This document shows, one piece after another, positions 11,260 to 21,926 of a DNA stretch of 64,000 nucleotides. The notes under the pieces are model-generated. The model ran no database searches, had not been told where the DNA came from, and worked only from the letters and a program-made list of their open reading frames with translations. Source of the stretch: Megalonaias nervosa (Eukaryota; Mollusca; Bivalvia; Unionida; Unionidae); assembly GCA_016617855.1 (NCBI GenBank), contig JAECUM010004305.1, positions 1 to 64,000 of the forward strand, read 5' to 3'. The position numbers and the translations under genes were made by a program. The stretch's first letter is position 1, and every line of letters starts with the position of its first letter.

Positions 11260-12716
11260 TTGGAAATTGTGAAAGATCTGGTCCAGAAACTTTTACATTT
11301 GCAACAACAAGAAAGAAATGAACTTAAACAGTTATTATTCGAATATGAGCACTTGTTCCCAGATATTCCTACGAGGACAAACAAAATTTTTCATGACGTT
11401 GAAATTGTAGATTCAAAACCTGTGAAACAACACCCATACAGGATGAACCCTCTCAAACAGGAATACTTGAAAAAGGAAATTCAGTATTTGCTGGAGAACG
11501 ATTTCATAGAGCCCAGTAAAAGTGATTGGAGTTCACCATGTATACTTGTTCCAAAACCAGATAAAACTTTCCGTATGTGCACTGATTATAGGAAGGTGAA
11601 CAGTGTGTTAAAAACAGATTCATTTCCATTACCAAGAATTGATGATTGTATTGATAAAATTGGAAATGCCAAGTATGTCACCAAATTTGACCTTCTGAAA
11701 GAATTTTGGCAAATTCCACTAACAGAAAGAGCGAAAGAAATTTCGGCATTTGTGACTCCAGATGGACTCTATCAAAATAAAGTAATGCCATTTTTGTGAT
11801 GAAGGGTTCCCCAAGTACCATTTCAACACTTGATGACTATGTTTACCTCTGGTCTAGATAATTGTGATGCTTCCATCGATGATGTCATCATCTACAATGA
11901 CACCTGGAAGGGACATCTAGCTACGATTCGGAAATTCTTTGAAAAACTCACTGATGCAAATTTGACAATCAATTTATCTAAAAGTGAGTTCTGCTGTGCT
12001 TGTGTAACTTTTCTAGGACATATTATGGGACATGGTCAAGTGAAACCTATAGATGCTAAAGTCAAAGCTATCTCTGATTTTCCTGTGCCTGTCAGTAAAT
12101 AGCAACTAATGCAATTTTTGGGTATGGCTGGATACTATCAAAAGTTTTGTTCCAATTTTTCTATTATTGCTGAACCTCTGACAAACTTGCTAAGTAAGAA
12201 AAACAAGTTTCTTTGGACTGAAAAATGTCAGGAGGCTTTTGATAGATTAAAAGCCATACTCAAGAGTACACCGGTTCTAACAGCTCCAAATTTCAATCAA
12301 TCTTTTAAATTATCTGTGGATGCAAGTGATGTTGGGGTTGGAGCAGTGTTGATTCAAGAAAATAGAAATGGTTTTGATCACCCAGTGTGCTATTTCTCTA
12401 AGAAATTAAATAAGCACCAAAGAAATTACTCAACAGTTGAGAAGGAATGTTTGGCTTTAATATTGGCATTACAGCATTTTGAAGTTTACATTAACTCTGC
12501 CCCTTCTCAGGTTGTTGCGTATAGTGATCACAACCCCCTTACTTTCATTGACAAGATGAAAAATAAAAAAGATTGCTAACGTGGAGTTTGTTTTTGCAAG
12601 AATATAATCTCAACATCAGGCACATCAAAGGAAAAGACAATTTGATTGCAGATACCCTTTCCCATGTATATAAATATTATTTCATATACACTTTATATAA
12701 TTCATAAGAATTTTCT
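11260..12716 (+). pseudogene. reverse transcriptase and RNase H, copy 1 (frameshifts/stops)
   Basis: Three frames (11260-11799, 11830-12102, 12109-12579) together cover RT and RNase H. RT fingers/palm motifs include 'SSPCILVPKPDKTFRMCTDY' and 'YVTKFDLLKEFWQIPL'. The catalytic box is 'SIDDVIIY', with Ser replacing the usual Tyr but both Asp kept. RNase H begins at 'LSVDASDVGVGAVL', and after another frame change the coding ends near 'HIKGKDNLIADTLSH'. It ends ~90 bp before the 3' LTR with nothing recognisable between, so integrase is not also present downstream. Confidence 0.9.
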
Positions 12717-12796
12717 TCTGTAATTTTGTTTACCTCATGTATAATTTACATATGGTAAAAAGAAAGCTTTATTATATAAATCTTTCTATTTTCTTT

Positions 12797-12807
12797 ATGG
12801 GAGGAAG
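12797..12807 (+). other. polypurine tract, copy 1
   Basis: The sequence 'atgggaggaag' lies directly against the 3' LTR start, the position for plus-strand priming. Copy 2 has 'atgtggggaag' at the same place. Confidence 0.7.
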
Positions 12808-13723
12808 TGTTACATATATGTATTTAAATTGCTTGTGTGTTAGTTTTAAATTTCTTTTTTATTTTATTTTTGTTTCATTACATTTTATTGTAATGATTAT
12901 TTTCACAGGATTCGAAATTCTTTTTCAGTAATTCTGTTTATCTAAAACGTAAAAGGTGTTACATTAGCATTATTTTAAGCTCACCGTTTGTAAACACTAC
13001 ACGAAAACGATTGGCTATTGCCAAGGTCATTTTGGTCTAATCTGAATAAACAATGTTTTATTTTTAAATTTATTTCAGAGTGAGAGTCTGGTTCTTAGAT
13101 AGGGATGTTCTTGTTACGTGACAAATTTCATTTTTCCTATTGTGTTGTTCAAGTATTAAGAGACCACATGACCTATCTCGCGAGAACAAGATGATATTTT
13201 GGTTGGATTTAATAGCCTTTCTGAGAGCTTTTCAGTGAGTTGTATTTTTAAAACCTTGAGGGCTGGAGAGGTTTCTGTTGTTGAAACCAGATTGTTTTTG
13301 AAGTTCATTTGGTTTTGGAATTTAGTAATTTATTCTCTAGAAAACCAGACGAGTGTATTTTTTTTAATAAAATTCTGGGAGAAAGAAATTCAGTGGAAAT
13401 TTATTCTGGAATTATTCGGAAACATAAACTGTGATTCAATTGAGGAATTGTTGCCATTTTGTACAACGACCACATCTGACGTCATCGCCTTCCATATGTG
13501 AATGTCGTCGAGATTTAAACCTGGATTCTAATAGAACTATTTAGTGATAGGACTTGTATTTTTCATTCTTAGGATTAAATTTTGGATTATATTCACAAAC
13601 CGTAAGTCCTATTTCCAATTTTTACATTGTTTTCTAGGGAAATAAATTATTTTGTTAAAATATACAAAGCTTGTTGACTTCACTCTTTTCTCTTGTTATT
13701 ATTGTACGAGCTTACACGTAACA
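12808..13723 (+). repeat. 3' LTR, copy 1
   Basis: Starts TGTTACATATA, ends CACGTAACA, and is collinear with 7461-8373. A frame at 13199-13501 is an LTR shadow. Confidence 0.93.
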
Positions 13724-14450
13724 CTCACAAAGCGTCCTTTCATGAAGACCTTTCAGTTTTATGCAAATGACGTCTATCAGCCATTAAATATTGCCACCAT
13801 TAATAGAGACAAAATAGATAACCTTCAAATGAATTCTCTAGAACTGTCCATTAGAACTTGACAAAAAATCTGGCATGATGACCTTTGAACAGGGTACAAA
13901 TAATGCAAAATTTTATGTCAGATGTGGCCACCATTATTAAAAATAGAAAAACTATTAAGCTGTTTCTTCTCCAAAAGTGCTGAGTAGAAAATGGCAAATC
14001 TTGATGGAATGCTAGCTGAAAACCTTTCAAATTCATGAATCATGCCAATCCACCATTAATATGGCTGTCATTACTAAATATAGAAAAACCTTTAATAAAC
14101 TTCTAAAAACCACCGTACAGAATCTGAACAAATTTGACAGAAAGCATGCTGGAATAGAGGACTTTAAAGTTTGTACAGCTAGCTGATCTGCTATGACATG
14201 GCCACCATCACTGTAAATAGATAAAAATTTAAATGACTCATCTGGAGAAGAGAATCTGATCATATTTGATAGAAAGCAATACAGCATGTTGAGATTTTGA
14301 AATCGGAACAAATAATGCAAATCTGCCAGCAAGTATGACCACTATTACTAAAAAAAAGAAAAACTTTTGAACAGCTTCTCAAAAACCACTAAAAGCAGAA
14401 AAACGTTTGGACAACTTAATCTCAAGAAACCACTAAACAGGTACAGTAGA
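13724..14450 (+). repeat. dispersed mollusc-type repeat, 3' part
   Basis: Diverged units of ~130 bp repeat 'tagaaaaac..ttaaac.acttctc', 'aaaccac(t)gaacag' and 'tttgacagaaagcat', as in 7240-7460. Read together they suggest one pre-existing repeat disrupted by the LTR element. Confidence 0.65.
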
Positions 14451-14733
14451 ACCTACTTGAACACCAAGCCTTTCAGTACGTCCTGGTCATTGGATTTTTC
14501 TTCCCCATGACTTGCATTTTGTCACTCCCAGCTGCTGCTTTGCTTTCTGTTATTTCATTTATTTTTTTTATTTTTTTTATTTTTTTTCTTGTTTTGTCTC
14601 TCATTGCATCATTTGGCCCACTTTTTGCCTACTTCAGTGACACTACATAATTTCTTTTACCGGTATGTTTTAGATGCCTTATTGCTTGAAGGACTGTTCG
14701 GTCCTTTTGGTCATCCTCTCTTAGATTTTACAA

Positions 14734-14737
<4 letters not shown>
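14451..14737. other. T-rich non-coding DNA
   Basis: Poly-T-rich sequence before the CT microsatellite. No gene is seen. Confidence 0.5.

Positions 14738-14798
<61 letters not shown>
14738..14798. repeat. (CT)n microsatellite
   Basis: About 30 CT dinucleotides. The Leu/Ser and Arg/Glu repeat frames across it are artefacts. Confidence 0.97.
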
Positions 14799-14802
<4 letters not shown>

Positions 14803-15039
14803 TTTCTTTTCATCTCTTTAACTTCTATCTCTTTGCTCCTCATTTCACTTTTTAGGTACGGCATTGAACAAATAACATAAACTGGTATAACTTTGGTTTT
14901 GATGGGCAGTATGATATACACAAAATTTAAAACATTCCAATATTTAAAACAAGACAGAGAAAATATATAAGTTGAATGTATTGTTTTCTTCTGTATGTAA
15001 CCTTATTACAGAACTTTGAAAAACACAAACATTACCTAC
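14799..15039. other. intron start on minus strand; no other feature
   Basis: For the minus-strand gene this is the beginning of the intron after the large exon, opening with GTAGGT at 15039-15034. Nothing else is seen. Confidence 0.5.
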
Positions 15040-16511
15040 CTGAAATTGCCAAAATGGAGAGTTGATTGTGGAACATCACAGAATCCACCAAAGTACTCCA
15101 AGAAAATTGGGCTAACATTCTCATACATTGGGTAGGTCTCTTGATCACTGTCATCATCATGATTAATATTCTGATCTGTTGGGTAGAATTCATGCTCACT
15201 GTCATAATCATCAGTCTGCAAGAGGTGTCCATCATCAGTTGTGCTGTATGCAAAATCTGAATCAATTTCTGAATTGTATTGCAAGGGAGTTAACTCATTC
15301 TTAGTATAAAACATGTCATTTTTGGAAGTGTCAGCATTATCTCCACTTCGATCGAGATTTTCAGCAATGACTTTGTGCTTTACATTTGATAATGTCAGAT
15401 ATGTGTAAAAAGGTTTTTCCAGAATTCTATTACAGTATCCCTCCACTGGAATGTTTGGATACTTTTGGGGATCTTTTAATTTCCCACTTTTATTTGGTTT
15501 TCCTTTGCCTAATTGTTTCAGATTTTTCAAAAACTTTGTTTCTTGTTGTGCACTTGCACGTGGTTCTCTTTGTCTTAATAAAAAAATTTGCTTATCTTGT
15601 GTGTCACTTGCATCATCTGATGACGTGCCTGAAAATAGGGACATCTTTCCACCATGAAGAATGGTAGGTATGGTAGTTGAGATTTTTTCTCCCTTGAAAC
15701 TGTTCTCCATTATAGGCACTTTATCTATTAGTAGACTTCCCATGCTTGAAGTAAAATTTGAATGATGAACAACCCTTCCTGAATCACTGACTAACCTATT
15801 GGCATTTTCATTTTGAAGATGTTTTTGTTTGTAATCCTTTGCACTTGTTAAAGAAATTTCAAAGTCACCAGGCTCGGTGAGAATTTTATTTGAAAATTCT
15901 TCCACAGCTTTTGAGATTAAATCTGTTCTATTTGGCAATGATAAAGTTCCATATTTTATAGGAGTAGTTTTATTTTTAAATTGACTTTTTCTATGTTTTG
16001 AAACCGGACTGGTATTAAGAATTGTCTGTGCCATACCTCGGGGTAAAACATTTGTAACAGTCTCAGCAGTCTTATTAACTAATACATTATGCTGAACTTT
16101 TCTATTTTTTTCAGAATTATCAAAATCTGTCTGAATCATTTCATCAACAAGGTGTTTTTCACTTGTCTTTGCACCTTTGGACTTTGCTTCTGAAAATGTC
16201 ATAACTTTATTGTTTTCCTCCATGGAATGTTTCCAAACCAATTGCCTCCATAGCAACTCAGAATCAGAATATGCCTGTGACTTAGTGGAAAGAGCTTGCT
16301 GCAGCATTGCAGATGGAAACTTTGACAATTCAAATAATGGATTAACGTCAAGCTCTGGCTCCTGCTTGACATTGGTGGATTCATTATAGGTCCCTTTTTT
16401 CCAGTTTTGAAGATTTTTAAAATTGAATCGGCCAGGTGAATGAGAGGTATTTATCACCTCTCCCATCTCCATGTCTATCATTAAGTCATAATCTGTTAGA
16501 GTAGGTTTCCT
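15040..16511 (-). CDS. large internal exon, unknown protein, probable cytoplasmic region of a membrane protein
   Basis: A 1472-bp exon is open throughout: about 490 codons in AT-rich DNA. It begins after an acceptor ('ttctattttcag', AG at 16513-16512) in phase 0 and ends in phase 2 at a strong donor (CAG|GTAGGT). The stop that terminates the frame lies inside the intron, so the protein continues in a further exon I did not find. The product is hydrophilic and Ser/Asn/Lys-rich without Cys clusters, signal peptide or membrane segment. Its last ~80 residues are acidic and Tyr-rich ('DDDSDQETYPMYENVSP'), and 'YENV' fits the YxN pattern bound by Grb2-type SH2 domains. I recognise no family. Its phase matches the transmembrane exon at 32798-33010, so I infer a cytoplasmic tail. 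Confidence 0.75.
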
Positions 16512-17163
16512 CTGAAAATAGAATTAAAAAGTTGTGTAAAGTCTAAAACTGATACTGATAGAGTTCTTAATTTTTATAATTCTTTCCATGGAGTATATCA
16601 CCTTTAATGCTTGTCATTTAATTAGTGGATTTTACAAGAGAAATAATTATGGTAATTATTAGTTTTATTTTTCACTCTAAAACTTTTTTATTAGACATCA
16701 ATAACATCATGATCAAGGAATTTCAGCTGCCATGCAGTGGTAGCATGTTGACATATCACACAAGAGATCCACTTTTGAATTCCCCTATGAAATAAATTTT
16801 AAAAAATTACAAGTATATGCTTTCTCAATTTGAATTAGGAATTTAATTGTATTGCTGCTCATAATTTCTATGTGAATATCAACAAAAAACAACAGAACAT
16901 AAATGGTAAACAGCTGACATTGCCCTAAGAAATCTGCTACTTTAATCTATTATACACATTAGCTAGCCAACATATAGCATTTTCAACCACTTGATTCACT
17001 CTGTATGAGCAGATATCCTCTCTATAATGAAGTACATGACATATAATTTTACTACTGAATAATAAAATGGGAGCCATGATCATGCACACTTTATAACCAG
17101 AAACATGTTATATTGAATGGTCTTATAATGAGGTAATTATGTATGGACAAAGAAATTAAGTTT
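16512..17163. other. intronic/intergenic DNA, no feature
   Basis: AT-rich. A worn tRNA-like fragment ('gcagtggtagcatgttgac') near 16733 may be an old SINE trace. No other signal. Confidence 0.45.
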
Positions 17164-18613
17164 ACATTATACAGTCTCGTTAAATTACACAAGTATCATA
17201 CTGCGCACATTATATAAGTCATATTAAATTATACGAATATCATACTGCACACATGGTCTTCAAACCCTGGCCCAGTGATACCACAGACTTATAAAAATTC
17301 TACCAGCAGCTGCCTCGCTTGGCACTCAGCATTAAGAGGTTAGTGTTAGGACTAGTTTTCCTGGTGTCAGGATAATGTGACTGATGGGACATAATGCTTT
17401 ATATCTGCGGCATGATGTCTCAGTGCTATAAAATGACACACTGCAGACTGTAGCGAAATGACTGATAAATTTTTAAAACTGGCAAAAAATCCAAATCATG
17501 CACACACACTCATACAGCACATATTATAGTGTCTTATCAAATTACATGAGTATCATATTGTGTACACTGTATAGTCCTATTAAATTACGCAAGTAATATA
17601 CTGCACACATTGTATAGTCTTGTTAAATTACTTAAGTATTATACTGCACACATTGTATAGTCTTGTTAAATTACTTGAGTAGCATACTGCACACAGTGTA
17701 GTCTTGTTAAATTACTTGAGTATCATACTGCACACATTGGATAGTCTTATTAAATTACTTGAGTATCATATCACACCTTGTATAGTCTTGTTAAATTACT
17801 TGAGTATCATACTGCACACATTGTATAGTCTTGTTAAATTACTTCAGTAGCATATTGTACATATTACATAGTTTTGTTAAATTACTTGAGTATCATACTG
17901 CACACATTATATAGTCTTGTTAAATTACTTGAGTATCATACTGCACACATTGTATAGTCTTGTTAAATTACTTGAGTAGCATACTGCACACATTGTAAAG
18001 TCTTGTTAAATTACTTCAGCAGCATATTACAGTCTTGTTAAATTACTTGAGCATCATACTGCACACATTGTATAGTCTTATTAAATTACTTGAGTATCAT
18101 ATTGCACACATTGTATCGTCTTGTTAAATTACCTGAGTATCATACTGCACACATTGTATAGTCTTGTTAAATTACTTGAGTATCACATTATTACATAGTC
18201 TTGTTAAATTACTTGAGTATCATACTGCACACATTGTATAGTCTTGTTAAATTACTTGAGTATCATACCACACACACTGTATAGTCTTTTTAAATTACTT
18301 GACTATCATACCGCACATATTGCATAGTCTTGTTAAATTACTTGAGTATCATACTGCACACATTGTATAGTCTTGTTGAATTACTTCAGTAGCATATTGT
18401 ACATATTACATAGTCTTGTTAAATTGCTTGAGTATCATACTGCATACATTGTATAGTCTTGCTAAATTACTTGAGTAGCATACTGCATACATTGTATAGT
18501 CTTGTTAAATTACTTCAGTAGCATACTGCACACATTGTATAGTCTTAAATTACTTGAGTATCATATTGCACACATTGTATAGTCTTGTTAAATTACTTGA
18601 GTATCATATTTAT
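17164..18613 (+). repeat. 43-bp satellite array, left block
   Basis: Tandem copies of a ~43-bp unit containing 'tatagtcttgttaaattact' and 'tgagtatcatactgcacaca'. The first two copies are diverged and are separated from the main block by a SINE (17255-17510). The main block (17515-18613) has about 26 units. Variant units ('cttcagtagcatattgtaca', and short units lacking 'gcacacattg') recur at intervals, hinting at higher-order amplification. Confidence 0.95.
17255..17510 (+). mobile_element. SINE family 1, 5'-truncated copy inside satellite
   Basis: It starts at about the box B region ('ttcaaaccctggccca') and carries the family body: 'cagctgcctcgcttggc', 'cagcattaagaggttagtgt', 'gtgtcaggataatgtgactg'. 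It is flanked by satellite copies of 'catactgcacacat' and 'catacagcacata', so a target duplication cannot be told from the array itself. Confidence 0.8.
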
Positions 18614-18740
18614 AGGTTACTGCATTTGTATGGGAAAATATGAACGAGTTTTTCGGATGGTTATACTACACGACCTTGGGAGTGCAGTGTATCCATCCGA
18701 CAAAACGAGTTCATATTTTCCCATACAAATGCAGTAACCT
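18614..18740. repeat. 127-bp terminal palindrome, left
   Basis: AGGTTACTGCATTTG... pairs with ...CAAATGCAGTAACCT over ~48 bp each side with one small offset. The ~30-bp centre contains a further small inverted repeat (actacac/gtgcagt; better kept as actgcac/gtgcagt in the right copy). Confidence 0.9.
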
Positions 18741-19610
18741 TTTTATTATATGCTCATTTTCTTATTCTACCCAAGGTTTAAATATATAAACAAAAATACA
18801 CTACAAGAAACAAAGTAACTGAATGTATGCCATATTCCATACTAAATACACAAGCGTAGCTGTATCATTACACAACAACATTATTAATGCGCACGTAACT
18901 CCGCCCAGATAAATTTGAAGTTAGTCGTGCGCTAGATGTAAGTTTTGAAAGAAAATGGCGTTTGGTCTACTTAAAATTGAAATTTGGAGTAATATTGTTA
19001 ATGAATGCGCATTACAACAACTTTTCCATTTGATCTGGAATGAATACGTTTTGGTATTTTTGTCGATTCGACGCAATTTCGTGATTATGGTCTGGATTTA
19101 TCTATATGAAGTAACGTACATCGGATTCCAGCAGCGTCTGCCAATTTAATCGTGTTGAAGTGTGTTGACATCGGAGTGCGTGTTCCTGTTCTGTCATTGA
19201 ATGATTCAGATCATAAAGTGGGAAAAATATGAAGTCTTTCAATTGCAATTATCGAAAAGACGCTGTGGAATTTAATGTTTATTTCATTTTGAGTGCAGTA
19301 AGGAGGATGTAAGTGCACTTGGAATAAACTCGAAATTACAGTACAATTTCGAAATGTGTAATCAAGCTTGAGAACCCATGACATGGCTCATGTAATTCGG
19401 ATTTGCAGAACTACTAAAGTACATTTTGAGGAAATTCAGGATGTAAAATTGTAAGTATATTTTTGCCATTTTTATTATCAGCTAAAGAAGACAGTTTATG
19501 TCTTATAACTTGCATGTTATTGTAAGGACCCTGTCTGGCGTCTATAGCTAGCCTAAATCTGAAACATTGTATCAAAAAAGTTAGCGCGGAATCTGCCAAA
19601 GCAGTTTGTA

Positions 19611-19756
19611 TTCTGACAATCGTGCAATATTTTGCGATACTGAACTCCTCGCGCTTAATTCATACTGCATTCTCGCAAATAAAGGAACTACTTTCTATTG
19701 TAAACAAACAATTTGTTTCTGAATGAACTAAAGCAGATGTTTAGTGGACTGACACA
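19611..19756. other. unique spacer of the palindrome
   Basis: 146 bp that does not pair with itself, starting 'ttctgacaatcgtgcaatat'. It contains no gene. It would form the loop of a cruciform or foldback RNA. Confidence 0.8.
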
Positions 19757-20626
19757 TACAAACTGCTTTGGCAGATTCCGCGCTAACTTTTTTGATACAA
19801 TGTTTCAGATTTAGGCTAGCTATAGATGCCAGACAGGGTCCTTACAATAACATGCAAGTTATAAGACATAAACTGTCTTCTTTAGCTGATAATAAAAATG
19901 GCAAAAATATACTTACAATTTTACATCCTGAATTTCCTCAAAATGTACTTTAGTAGTTCTGCAAATCCGAATTACATGAGCCATGTCATGGGTTCTCAAG
20001 CTTGATTACACATTTCGAAATTGTACTGTAATTTCGAGTTTATTCCAAGTGCACTTACATCCTCCTTACTGCACTCAAAATGAAATAAACATTAAATTCC
20101 ACAGCGTCTTTTCGATAATTGCAATTGAAAGACTTCATATTTTTCCCACTTTATGATCTGAATCATTCAATGACAGAACAGAAACACGCACTCCGATGTC
20201 AACACACTTCAATACGATTAAATTGGCAGACGCTGCTGGAATCCGATGTACGTTACTTCATGTAGATAAATCCAGACCATAATCACGAAATTGCGTCGAA
20301 TTGACAAAAATACCAAAACGTATTCATTCCAGATCAAATGGAAAAGTTGTTGTAATGCGCATTCATTAACAATATTACTCCAAATTTCAATTTTAAGTAG
20401 ACCAAACGCCATTTTCTTTCAAAACTTACATCTAGCGCGCGACCAACTTCAAATTTATCTGGGCGGAGTTACGTGCGCATTAATAATGTTGTTGTGTAAT
20501 GATGCAGCTACGCTTGTGTATTTAGTATGGAATACGGCATACATTCAGTTACTTTGTTTCTTATAGTGTATTTTTGTTTATATATTTAAGCCTTGGGTAG
20601 AATAAGAAAATGAGCATATAATAAAA

Positions 20627-20753
20627 AGGTTACTGCATTTGTATGGGAAAATATGAACTCGTTTTGTCGGATGGATATACTGCACTCCCAAAGTCGTGCA
20701 GTATAACCATCCGAAAAACTCGTTCATATTTTCCCATGCAAATGCAGTAACCT
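20627..20753. repeat. 127-bp terminal palindrome, right
   Basis: Mirror copy of 18614-18740 with four differences, all transitions. Each end of the larger element is thus itself a hairpin of MITE size. Confidence 0.9.
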
Positions 20754-20756
20754 ATA

Positions 20757-21651
20757 AGTCTTGTTAAATTACTTGAGTATCATACTGCACACATTATATA
20801 GTCTTCTTAAATTACTTGAGTAGCATACTGCACACATTGTATAGTCTTGTTAAATTACTTGAGTATCATACCGCACACATTATATAGTCTTGTTAAATTA
20901 CTTGAGTAGCATACTGCACACATTGTATAGTCTTGTTAAATTACTTCAGTAGCATACTGCACACATTGTATAGTCTTGTTAAATTACTTCAGTAGCATAT
21001 TGTACATATTACATAGTCTTGTTAAATTACTTGAGTATCATACTGCACACATTATATAATCTTCTTAAATTACTTGAGTATCATACTGCATACATTGTAT
21101 AGTCTTGTTAAATTACTTGAGTAGCATACTACACACATTGTATAGTCTTAAATTACTTGAGTATCATACTGCACACATTGCAGTCTTGTTAAATTACTTG
21201 AGTATCATATTACATAGTCTTGTTAAATTACTTGAGTATCATACTGCACACATTGTATAGTCTTCTTAAATTACTTGAGTATCATACTGCACACATTATA
21301 TAGTCTTGTTAAATTACTTGAGTAGCATACTGCACACATTGCATAGTCTTGTTAAATTACTTGAGTATCATACTGCACACATTGTATAGTCTTGTTAAAT
21401 TACTTGAGTATCATGCCACACACACTGGATAGTCTTTTTAAATTACTTGAGTATCATACTGCACACATTGTATAGTCTTGTTAAATTACTTGAGTAGCAT
21501 ACTGCACACATTGTATAGTCTTGTTAAATTACTTGAGTGTCATACTGCACACATTGTATAGTCTTATTAAATTACTTGAATATCATAGTGTACATATTAC
21601 ATAGTCTTGTTAAATTACATTAGGATCATACTGCACACATTATATAGTCTT
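20757..21651 (+). repeat. 43-bp satellite array, right block
   Basis: Continuation of the 17164-18613 array in the same orientation, about 21 units, after the palindromic insertion. A last diverged unit lies at 21888-21926 beyond a SINE. Confidence 0.95.
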
Positions 21652-21887
21652 ACTGGGGCCCCAGGTGGTCTAAAGCGTTTGCCTTTACCGGTTGCCACCA
21701 CTCACCTCTCTCCACATGGGTTCAAGTCTCAAGCTCAGCCAGTGTGGGTATGTGAGAAAGCAGCCAGTAGCTTCCTTGGGTAAGTGGTTCTTACCAGGTT
21801 ATTCATGGGTTCTTCCTCCACCAGTATACTGGCCACCATTTAAAGCTTATGTTGCACTGAGAAATGGTGTTAAATCCCATATTAGCA
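21652..21887 (+). mobile_element. SINE family 2 inserted in satellite
   Basis: A tRNA(Leu/Ser)-like head ('aggtggtctaaagcg' as box A, 'gggttcaagtc' as box B) precedes the family body ('ggttcttcctccacc', 'tatactggc'). Flanking 'atatagtctt' (21642-21651) and 'atataatctt' (21888-21897) form a 10-bp target duplication with one mismatch, though satellite sequence could supply it. Confidence 0.85.
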
Positions 21888-21926
21888 ATATAATCTTTTT
21901 AAATTACATTAATATCATGCAGTAAA

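Larger units (their letters stand above)
7461..13723 (+). mobile_element. Ty3/gypsy-like LTR retrotransposon, copy 1 (6.26 kb, defective)
   Basis: Two ~915-bp LTRs (7461-8373 and 12808-13723) begin TGTTA and end TAACA and flank a decayed internal region. Internal order is gag with a CCHC knuckle, protease, integrase, reverse transcriptase, RNase H. Integrase upstream of RT is the order known for Gmr1-like elements, which group with Ty3/gypsy by RT but have a copia-like pol order. Frameshifts and stops break gag and pol repeatedly. Flanking 5-mers (gtcag and ctcac) are only a weak target-site duplication. It sits inside an older dispersed repeat. Confidence 0.93.
18614..20753. mobile_element. 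2.14-kb nested palindrome (997-bp arms) inserted in satellite
   Basis: Left arm 18614-19610 and right arm 19757-20753 are reverse complements of equal length (997 bp) around a 146-bp unique spacer. By eye I count about 15 mismatches and no gaps (~98.5% identity). Ends read AGGTTACTGC...GCAGTAACCT, with TATA on each outer side overlapping the last base, giving a TATA (or TA) duplication. Each arm begins with its own 127-bp palindrome. The satellite resumes on both sides. Mirror-image short frames in the arms are unlike known proteins. It resembles a foldback-type or non-autonomous inverted-repeat transposon; the superfamily is unassigned. Confidence 0.85.

Noticed and set aside
13199..13501. 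100-residue ORF, also 7962-8150 and 8080-8409
   Set aside because: They lie inside LTRs, differ between the two LTRs, and have no known product.
14589..14921. Leu/Ser and Arg/Glu repeat ORFs
   Set aside because: Translations of the CT microsatellite on each strand.
19414..19953. Identical 61-residue ORFs on opposite strands, also the 64-residue pair at 18955 and 20218
   Set aside because: They are mirror images created by the palindrome arms. One pair already differs by a substitution, and no motif or start context supports translation.
17164..21651. Regular repeats resembling a CRISPR array
   Set aside because: Units are head-to-tail with no unique spacers, and the DNA is clearly eukaryotic. 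It is a satellite.
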